From Caryophanales bacterium UBA4682 (GTDB lineage: Bacteria; Bacillota_I; Bacilli_A; RFN20; CAG-288): 64,000 nt of DNA. The stretch lies in NCBI GenBank assembly GCA_002404995.1, contig DHKY01000001.1:35422-99421 (forward strand). Reading direction: 5' to 3'. Each line of letters begins with the position of its first letter. The first letter of the stretch is position 1. Positions 58,344-64,000 of the stretch are shown here, piece after piece. Below the pieces are notes generated by a model. That model worked only from the letters and a program-made list of their open reading frames with translations, made no database searches and was not told the origin of the DNA. Both the position numbers and the translations under genes were made by a program.

Positions 58344-59959
58344 ACAGAAACTTCTTTTTCCTTCTTCTTTCCTGCTTTGTCTTAGCAGGGTGCACAAAGT
58401 ATCCGGTTCCTAGCATCGATTCGAATCCTTCCATCTTAGGTTCTTCCTCTGAGAAAGAAACCGAAGAAAAGCCGACTATTTCAGAAGAACCAAATCTTTC
58501 TTCTTCAGTAAGCAATACTTCTTCGAAGCAAGAAGAGAGCTCCTCTTCCTTCGATTCTTCAATCAGCAAGCCGAAGACCGTTACGGTCTTTTCCGTCAAT
58601 GATATCCATGGTTCCCTTGAACCCTATTTAGATCCGGACTATGGAAACAAAGAGCTTGGCATCGCACGACTTGCCTATGCTATCAAAAACGATGAAGACT
58701 ATGATCCGGATACTTCTATCATCCTCTCTTCCGGTGATTCCTGGCAAGGCGGTTATTTAGCTCATGAAGACCGGACTTTGACCGATAAGCTCTTAGGTGA
58801 GCTCGGAGTCAAAGCAAGGGCAGTTGGAAATCATGAATTCGATGCCGGACTCGACAAAAGGGAAGAAAGGAGCACGAAGGCTCCTTATCCGTATCTTGGT
58901 CTCAACATCGTGAACAGCAAAGGGGAGAACCCTTCTTTCAGGAAAAAGAGTGCCATCATCGATCAAGGAAATGTCCGTTATGGTGTCATCGGCGTTATTG
59001 ATTCTGAGATTGAAGATACCATCAGGGCAGGAGCAAGGGGAGAATACACTTTCTCCGATTCCAGGGCACTGATTTCCAACGAGAGGGATACCCTTTATCA
59101 GCAGGGGTGCGATCTTGTTCTTCTCTCAGCCCATGCAGACAAGAATTCAAAATACATTCAAAACATCGGCAACACTTTTCTTCCGACAAAGCTGAACGGA
59201 ATCTTCGGCGGCCATAGCCACAGCTTCCAGAACGTAGAAGTCGGAACGAATCAGATTCCCTATGTCCAAGGCGGATGCAATTCCAAAGGCTATGCGAAGA
59301 GGACTTTCGACCTGTCAAGCAAGAAAGTCACAAAAAAGTATTTCGTCAATGCAAGCACTTACTATAATACCGACGATGCCCTGTGTCAGAAAGATATCAT
59401 CGACACCTTACAGGAAGCCAATAACGCTCATCCGACCCACAAATTGGCCACATTCAAGGATACTTTCCGCAAAGGAAAAGAGCTCCGTGACTTCATTCCA
59501 CAGGTCAGGATCGACTATGGAAAGAGCCAAGGACTCGGTGAAGAAAAGACCGGAAGAAAAATCGTTGCCATTCATAACCTAGGCGGCATCCGTTCTTCGA
59601 TTCCGGAAGGAGTCAGGACAGAGAAAGAGCTGTTCAAGTTCTCCCCGTTTGATAATCTTGTCGTCAAAAGCCTTGAAGTCAAAGGCTCGTTGATCCGTTC
59701 AAGCATCGGCAAAGACACGGATAGCAATCTAACATCCTACTACTGCTACCGGGTCGAAGGAAAAGCGGCTCTGGATTCAAATGCCACTTATGATGTCATC
59801 ACCATCGACTTTGTTTCAACAGGCAGCTACTGGAAGGGGGACAAACCTTTCCTTAATGTCAATCAGGACAATTCAGAGATTTTTATCCGGGATAGGTATA
59901 AGAACTACTTCCTATCTAAAGGAGAGAATCCAGAGTTCTCTGCTTCCGACTTTAGATAA
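58340..59959 (+). CDS. 5'-nucleotidase/UshA-type lipoprotein
   Basis: 539 residues. Lipobox VLAGC (about 14-18), a Ser/Glu-rich linker (about 30-75), then a calcineurin-like metallophosphatase domain (VNDIHG, SSGDSWQGG, GNHEFDAG, LSAHADK, GGHSHS) and a 5'-nucleotidase C-terminal domain (NLGGIRSSIPEG, FSPFDNLVV). Probably cleaves extracellular nucleotides for salvage. ATGA overlap with the upstream phosphatase. Confidence 0.92.
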   Translation: MNRNFFFLLLSCFVLAGCTKYPVPSIDSNPSILGSSSEKETEEKPTISEEPNLSSSVSNTSSKQEESSSSFDSSISKPKTVTVFSVNDIHGSLEPYLDPDYGNKELGIARLAYAIKNDEDYDPDTSIILSSGDSWQGGYLAHEDRTLTDKLLGELGVKARAVGNHEFDAGLDKREERSTKAPYPYLGLNIVNSKGENPSFRKKSAIIDQGNVRYGVIGVIDSEIEDTIRAGARGEYTFSDSRALISNERDTLYQQGCDLVLLSAHADKNSKYIQNIGNTFLPTKLNGIFGGHSHSFQNVEVGTNQIPYVQGGCNSKGYAKRTFDLSSKKVTKKYFVNASTYYNTDDALCQKDIIDTLQEANNAHPTHKLATFKDTFRKGKELRDFIPQVRIDYGKSQGLGEEKTGRKIVAIHNLGGIRSSIPEGVRTEKELFKFSPFDNLVVKSLEVKGSLIRSSIGKDTDSNLTSYYCYRVEGKAALDSNATYDVITIDFVSTGSYWKGDKPFLNVNQDNSEIFIRDRYKNYFLSKGENPEFSASDFR

Positions 59960-59982
59960 GAAAGCAACTTCTATAAATCATT

Positions 59983-60016
59983 GAAAAAGCCTAGGCATAG
60001 ATCCTAGGCTTTTTTA
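59983..60016. terminator. Bidirectional terminator, 5'-nucleotidase / transaldolase
   Basis: AAAAAGCCTAGG / CCTAGGCTTTTT stem with a 7-nt loop between convergent genes. Confidence 0.85.
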
Positions 60017-60033
60017 GTATCTTAGGAAGAAGA

Positions 60034-60687
60034 CTATTTCAGCTTGGCAGTCTCTTCTGCTGCTTTTGCAAAACTCTCTAGCCCAGCATCGGTAAGAGGA
60101 TGCTTTACCAGTTTGACCATCACCTTGTAAGGAATGGTTGCAATATCCGCGCCTAAGAGGGCACAGGTCTCCACATGAGCGACATTCCGAATGGATGCAC
60201 AGATAATCTTTGTCGAATAGCCGTTGGCTTTCTTCAAGGTGACCAGATCTTCAATCAGCTTCTTGCTGTCCCAGCCGTTGTCATCAAGACGTCCTAAGAA
60301 AGGAGAGACATAAGTAGCTCCGGCTTCCCTAGCTAAAAGAGCCTGACTCACGGAGAAGCAAAGAGTCCTATTGGTTGGAATGCCTTCCTTATGAAGGACA
60401 GAGCAGGCTTTTAGTCCATCCATCGTAATCGGGAGCTTGATGACGATATGCTTAGGATCCAACTGATAAAGTTCGTGCCCTTGCTTGATCCTGTTTTCAC
60501 TATCATTTGCAGTGACCTCAGCCGAGATCGGACCATCGACCATCTTGACGATTTCGCTGATGATATCCTTCTGTTTCCTTCCTTCTTTTGCAATCAAGGA
60601 AGGATTTGTTGTGACTCCCTTAAGGAAGCCCCATTCACTGCCTTCCTTGATTTCCTTCAAATTTGCCGTATCGAGAAATAAATCCAT
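60034..60687 (-). CDS. Transaldolase (small, TalC/Fsa-type)
   Basis: 217 residues, the size of the short transaldolase subfamily. MDLFLDTANLKEIKEG, GVTTNPSLIAKEG, catalytic Lys in IVIKLPIT, and YVSPFLGRLDD. Either a transaldolase of the pentose phosphate pathway or a fructose-6-phosphate aldolase. SD AAAGGAG. Lies 37 bp after the membrane protein gene on the same strand. Confidence 0.92.
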   Translation of the reverse strand: MDLFLDTANLKEIKEGSEWGFLKGVTTNPSLIAKEGRKQKDIISEIVKMVDGPISAEVTANDSENRIKQGHELYQLDPKHIVIKLPITMDGLKACSVLHKEGIPTNRTLCFSVSQALLAREAGATYVSPFLGRLDDNGWDSKKLIEDLVTLKKANGYSTKIICASIRNVAHVETCALLGADIATIPYKVMVKLVKHPLTDAGLESFAKAAEETAKLK

Positions 60688-60724
60688 AATCCATGATCTC
60701 CTTTCGACTATTATAGTTCACTTT

Positions 60725-61252
60725 TTATAAGATAGGCGCCTGCGGATTGTTTCCGTTATTGGTAAAGAGGGAGAAGAAGGTCATGCCCCGAAGAGCATTG
60801 TAACGGAGTGCCTTTTTATTATAGGAATAATAAGGACTTGTCTTGTCATTGGGATCCCTATTGATTTCCTTTTCAAGTTTCTTATCGATTTGGCTGTATT
60901 TTTCTTGAGCAAGGAGTCGTTTTTCTTTCCTGAACTTACGGAGATAGAGAACCAGAAAGTCAAGCTGTCCTTTTGCTTTGGCAACATCACAGGGGACTTC
61001 ATCAAGAAGCTTCTTCGTGTCCTGGAAAGAATCCGACCTGTTCTTCGGAAGGTACTTCCGGTCTTTTTCTAATTCTTCCTTTACTTGAAGAAGTCTTTCA
61101 TAGCGGTCTCTTTCCACAGAGGCCAGGGAATCAAGCGCATCAATTGCTTTTTTCTTGGCGCTTTTCACAAGCGCGCGGACAATCAGTCCGGAAATCACGT
61201 AGATTGCAATCAGAATTGCAAAGACAATCAGTAATATGAGCCAGGGTTTCAT
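60725..61252 (-). CDS. Membrane-anchored coiled-coil protein, possibly LemA-like
   Basis: 175 residues. One N-terminal TM anchor (about 4-25) followed by charged helices (about 28-135). The C-terminal YSYNKKALRYNAL vaguely recalls the LemA family end, but the central LemA signature is not visible, so I leave it unassigned. Likely cotranscribed with the transaldolase. Confidence 0.65.
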   Translation of the reverse strand: MKPWLILLIVFAILIAIYVISGLIVRALVKSAKKKAIDALDSLASVERDRYERLLQVKEELEKDRKYLPKNRSDSFQDTKKLLDEVPCDVAKAKGQLDFLVLYLRKFRKEKRLLAQEKYSQIDKKLEKEINRDPNDKTSPYYSYNKKALRYNALRGMTFFSLFTNNGNNPQAPIL

Positions 61253-61338
61253 TGTTTATCTGCCTTTCATCTATTAAGATAGCCAAGAGAAAAAGAAAAA
61301 ACAAGGAACGAGTGATAAAATAAGGAAAAGAAAGAACC

Positions 61339-62028
61339 ATGGTCAAACAATATGCAATTCTCCTTCTTGCCGGTGATTCCACAAGAAGGAAGGGAAAAGA
61401 GAAGAAGCAGTTCACGCTCCTAGGAAAAAAAGAAAGGTTCCTTTATCCTTTGGATACGTTCTGTTCCTGTGATTTTTTTGCAGAGATTGTCCTTGTCATA
61501 AAAAAGGAAGAGGAGGAACACGTCCGGGAAAGGACCGCTTCCTATCCAAAAGACAGGATCCTGTTTGCCTATGGCGGAAAAGACAGAAGCGAATCCGTTC
61601 GAAACGGATTCGAAAGACTGAAAGCAGAGATAAAAGGTCCATCCTTTGTCTTCATCCATGATGGAGATCGCCCTTTTGTCAGCAAAAATCTTCTCTTTGA
61701 ATTAAGAGAAAAAGAGAAAGAAGCCGATGCGATCACTTTGATTGACCCTATCTATGATTCGCTTCTCCGGAAAGAAAAGAACACCATTTCCTATATTGAC
61801 CGAAAGGAACTCTACGCGGTACAGACGCCCCAGGTTTTTTCAAGTGCTTTGCTTAAAGAAATACTAGATGAAAAGATGTCTGCAACAGATGATTTCCAGC
61901 TTGCCTTAGCCAAAAGAGTTAGAACCGCTTTCATCCTTGGGGAAAGAAGGAATTTCAAAGTTACCGACTCCCGGGACCTACAAAGGGCAAAAAGGCTGTC
62001 TTTTGCTTTAGGAAAAAAGGAAGATTGA
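61339..62028 (+). CDS. ispD: 2-C-methyl-D-erythritol 4-phosphate cytidylyltransferase, divergent
   Basis: 229 residues. Nucleotidyltransferase N-terminus LLAGDSTRRKGKEKKQF, GGKDRSESVRNGF, FIHDGDRPF in place of HDAARP, QTPQVF, SATDDF and FKVTDSRDL. Key Asp and Lys residues are kept, while the usual Thr before the ribose site reads Ser (YDSLL). Transfers CMP to methylerythritol phosphate in the MEP pathway. AAGGAAAAG precedes the ATG; TAAAAT upstream is a likely -10. Confidence 0.82.
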   Translation: MVKQYAILLLAGDSTRRKGKEKKQFTLLGKKERFLYPLDTFCSCDFFAEIVLVIKKEEEEHVRERTASYPKDRILFAYGGKDRSESVRNGFERLKAEIKGPSFVFIHDGDRPFVSKNLLFELREKEKEADAITLIDPIYDSLLRKEKNTISYIDRKELYAVQTPQVFSSALLKEILDEKMSATDDFQLALAKRVRTAFILGERRNFKVTDSRDLQRAKRLSFALGKKED

Positions 62029-62147
62029 TTGGATATCTGCCGATTTTCTGTTTTTTCTGTCTTTTTTCTTACAAATGAATTTTAAGGTTATTTGGTAAGA
62101 AAAATGAAATTGTGTGGATTTTTCAAAAAATGTGTGTTTCTTTTGTA

Positions 62148-62176
62148 TTGTACATTGAGCCAAGTCTGATTATGAT
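62148..62176 (+). promoter_or_regulatory. pgi promoter
   Basis: -35 TTGTAC (62148-62153), 17-bp spacer, -10 TATGAT (62171-62176); leader about 25 nt with AGGGGT. Upstream, TTTTTCTTAC (62063-62072) and GTAAGAAAAA (62095-62104) form a perfect 10-bp inverted repeat, 22 nt apart, of unknown role. Confidence 0.6.
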
Positions 62177-62207
62177 ATATCCTTGGTTAATTTAGGGGTA
62201 TTACCAA

Positions 62208-63500
62208 ATGATTAAAGTTTCTACTTACGGAAAAGTGATCAACAAACTCGACTTCGGTTCTGTCGACGAAAGAGCAAATGAAGTTATCAGCCAGATTGAT
62301 AACCGCACTGGCGAAGGCAACGACTACTTAGGTTGGCTTGACTATGCAAGCAAGCTCCCGGAAGAGGAAATCGTCCGCATTGAAGAGGCTGCCAAGAAAA
62401 TCCGGAAGAACTTTGATTGCTTGGTCGTCTGCGGTATTGGCGGATCCTATTTAGGAGCCCGTGCCGTTATCGAAGCTATTAACGGATTATATCCGGAAGA
62501 TAAATTCGAAATTATCTTTGCCGGAAACACGCTCTCTTCCTGCTACCTGTATCAGATCAGGAAACATGTCGAGAACAAGAAATTCGCCATCAATGTCATC
62601 TCTAAGTCCGGAACCACAACCGAGACCGCGCTTTCTTTCCGTCTTTTCAAGGAAAGGCTTATCAAGAAATACGGACACGAATATTTAAAAGATGCCGTCT
62701 TTGCCACAACCGATAAGGCACGTGGTGCTTTGAAGGCAGAAGCCGACAAAGAAGGCTATGAGTGCTTTGTCATTCCGGATGATATCGGAGGACGTTTCTC
62801 TGTCATCACTCCGGTCGGACTTCTTCCGATTGCCTGTGCCGGAATCAATATCCGTGATTTCATCCAAGGCGTCAAAGACGGTGAAAAAGACTATTCCGGA
62901 AAAGACTACAAGACCAATCCGGCCTATTACTATGGTGCCTTACGTTATTTAAGGAACAAAGAAGCCAAGATTGCTTCCGAAAGGTTTATTTCCTATAACC
63001 TCCAATTCAAGAGGATTACTGAATGGCTTAAACAGCTCTTTGATGAATCCGAAGGAAAAGAGTTCGAAGGCTTATTATGCTCTTCGGCAACCTTTACAAC
63101 GGATCTCCACTCCATGGGACAGTTCATCCAGCAGGGAACCCCATCCTTATATGAAACGATTCTCCACACTTGCACGCCGAGGAACGATATCGTCTTCCCG
63201 AGCGACAAAGAGAACTTAGACAATCTCAACTACTTAGCTGGCAAGACTGTCTCAGAAGTCAACGAAGTCGCTTTCAAGGCTACCTTAAAAGCACATACCG
63301 ATGGCCACACTTCTGCTGTTGTCCTCGATATTCCTAAGAGGGACAGCTACAACATGGGTAACCTCTGCTACTTCTTCTTCCGTGCCTGTGCATTCTCTGC
63401 CTACCTTCTGAACGTCAACCCGTTCAACCAGCCAGGCGTTGAAATCTACAAGAAGAACAGGTTCAAGCTCTTAGGCAAGCCTGGATATACGGATAAGTAA
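62208..63500 (+). CDS. pgi: Glucose-6-phosphate isomerase
   Basis: 430 residues, the short Gram-positive form. VCGIGGSYLGARA, ISKSGTTTETALSF, DIGGRFSVITPVGLLP, DLHSMGQ and the C-terminal NPFNQPGVEIYKKN are all present. Interconverts glucose-6-phosphate and fructose-6-phosphate in glycolysis. Codon bias indicates high expression. Followed by a strong hairpin. Confidence 0.97.
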   Translation: MIKVSTYGKVINKLDFGSVDERANEVISQIDNRTGEGNDYLGWLDYASKLPEEEIVRIEEAAKKIRKNFDCLVVCGIGGSYLGARAVIEAINGLYPEDKFEIIFAGNTLSSCYLYQIRKHVENKKFAINVISKSGTTTETALSFRLFKERLIKKYGHEYLKDAVFATTDKARGALKAEADKEGYECFVIPDDIGGRFSVITPVGLLPIACAGINIRDFIQGVKDGEKDYSGKDYKTNPAYYYGALRYLRNKEAKIASERFISYNLQFKRITEWLKQLFDESEGKEFEGLLCSSATFTTDLHSMGQFIQQGTPSLYETILHTCTPRNDIVFPSDKENLDNLNYLAGKTVSEVNEVAFKATLKAHTDGHTSAVVLDIPKRDSYNMGNLCYFFFRACAFSAYLLNVNPFNQPGVEIYKKNRFKLLGKPGYTDK

Positions 63501-63519
63501 ACCCCAAAAAATGGTTTAT

Positions 63520-63562
63520 CAGAGATTTTGAAGGCGATTTTGAATCGCCTTCAAAAATTCTC
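63520..63562 (+). terminator. Terminator after pgi
   Basis: A perfect 14-bp stem, TTTTGAAGGCGATT / AATCGCCTTCAAAA (63526-63539 and 63543-63556), 3-nt loop, T-poor tail. Confidence 0.8.
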
Positions 63563-63591
63563 TTGATAATATTCAAACACTTTGATAAAAT
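63563..63591 (+). promoter_or_regulatory. Promoter of the tRNA cluster
   Basis: -35 TTGATA (63563-63568), 17-bp spacer, -10 TAAAAT (63586-63591), about 15 nt before the first mature tRNA base. Confidence 0.75.
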
Positions 63592-63612
63592 ATCAAAGCG
63601 CTGAAATTCGGC

Positions 63613-63689
63613 GGATGCTTAGCTCAGCTGGTTAGAGCATCGCCTTTACACGGCGGAGGTCAGGAGTCCGAATCTCTTAGCATCCACCA
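63613..63689 (+). tRNA. tRNA-Val (UAC), CCA encoded
   Basis: Full cloverleaf: acceptor GGATGCT/AGCATCC, D stem GCTC/GAGC, anticodon loop TTTACAC with anticodon TAC, T stem AGGAG/CTCTT, encoded CCA. The T loop is TCCGAAT, giving C at position 55 instead of the near-universal U (pseudouridine). Confidence 0.92.
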
Positions 63690-63719
63690 TTCTTCTTCAG
63701 CGAAGTCGATTCCTTCTGT

Positions 63720-63803
63720 GGGCGGTTAGCGAAGCGGTCAAACGCGGCAGACTGTAAATCTGTTCCTTCGGGTTCGGTGGTCCGAATCCACCACTGCCCA
63801 CCA
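63720..63803 (+). tRNA. tRNA-Tyr (GUA), CCA encoded
   Basis: Acceptor GGGCGGT/ACTGCCC, anticodon loop CTGTAAA with GTA, long class II variable arm (TCCTTCGGG part), T stem GGTGG/CCACC, encoded CCA. The T loop is again TCCGAAT with C55. Confidence 0.92.
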
Positions 63804-63855
63804 CTTAGGTTGTACCATTCTCGTAAGAGAATGATTCAATAATTGAAGCACTGCT

Positions 63856-63930
63856 TGGGGCATAGCCAAGTGGTAAGGCAGCAGACTTTGACTCTGCTAT
63901 GCTCTGGTTCGAATCCAGATGCCCCAGCCA
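63856..63930 (+). tRNA. tRNA-Gln (UUG), CCA encoded
   Basis: Acceptor TGGGGCA/TGCCCCA, anticodon loop CTTTGAC with TTG, T stem TCTGG/CCAGA, normal T loop TTCGAAT, discriminator G, encoded CCA. Confidence 0.93.
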
Positions 63931-63975
63931 TTGTCTGTCTACAAAGCGCTTCAGTTGTCCGTATCCGGCATTGAT

Positions 63976-64000
63976 GACTCGTTAGCTCAGTCGGTAGAGC
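63976..64000 (+). tRNA. 5' part of a fourth tRNA, cut by the window edge
   Basis: GACTCGT acceptor strand, TA, D stem GCTC/GAGC with loop AGTCGGTA. The 5' half resembles Gram-positive tRNA-Lys, but the anticodon is outside the window. Confidence 0.75.

Noticed and set aside
62104..62169. 21-codon frame with three Cys upstream of pgi
   Set aside because: No SD, overlaps the pgi promoter region, and is short enough to be chance in AT-rich DNA.

Overview
The window reads as one contiguous piece of chromosome from a fermentative, low-to-moderate GC Gram-positive bacterium of the Bacilli/Erysipelotrichia type. The evidence is a CIRCE-controlled hrcA-grpE-dnaK-dnaJ locus, an RNA polymerase delta subunit, PepV, DegV, a polA lacking 3'-5' exonuclease residues, a short DnaE, comEA-comEC, a SigH-like sigma factor next to rlmB, Gram-positive lipoboxes and many U-tailed terminators. 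The placement is inference from gene content; no 16S rRNA is present. Coding density is high, and no insertion sequence, phage gene or CRISPR array was seen.

Layout. 1-5600: the tail of an unidentified gene, then comEA, comEC, coaX, pepV and trmB, mostly overlapping or abutting. 5600-9680: a 50-codon secreted-peptide candidate followed by two overlapping MacB-like ATPase-permease fusions; this is the most system-like accessory locus. 9730-14700: heat-shock operon. 14750-24800: a tyrosine phosphatase, a 477-residue protein I do not recognise, adhE with a small kinase behind it and a TetR-type regulator divergent from it, DegV, a DUF5662-like protein and malQ. 24900-29400: two membrane proteins of unknown function overlapping a ROK sugar kinase, then an NfeD/SPFH membrane pair. 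29470-34130: acyltransferase, upp, sugar acetyltransferase, a pseudouridine synthase and a glycosyltransferase. 34140-41090 (minus strand): dnaE, polA and an in-frame mutM-coaE fusion. 41200-47450: rlmB, a sigma-like factor, two more glycosyltransferases, NAD(P)HX dehydratase and pepF. 47560-64000: pnp, two lipoproteins, ychF, ispF, argS, rpoE, a phosphoesterase trio (nrnA, cysQ-like, 5'-nucleotidase), transaldolase, ispD, pgi and a tRNA cluster (Val, Tyr, Gln, start of a fourth).

How the genes fit together. Pgi, transaldolase, MalQ, ROK kinase and AdhE point to sugar fermentation with ethanol formation. IspD and IspF show the MEP isoprenoid route. CoaX and CoaE give the first and last steps of CoA synthesis. 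ComEA, ComEC and the SigH-like factor suggest at least remnants of DNA uptake. Several genes (rluA-like, dnaE, coaX, a GT4 glycosyltransferase, the tyrosine phosphatase, an InlB-like lipoprotein) have a promoter -10 box placed so that transcription would start at or within about 3 nt of the start codon with no Shine-Dalgarno, suggesting frequent leaderless mRNAs beside normal SD-led genes.
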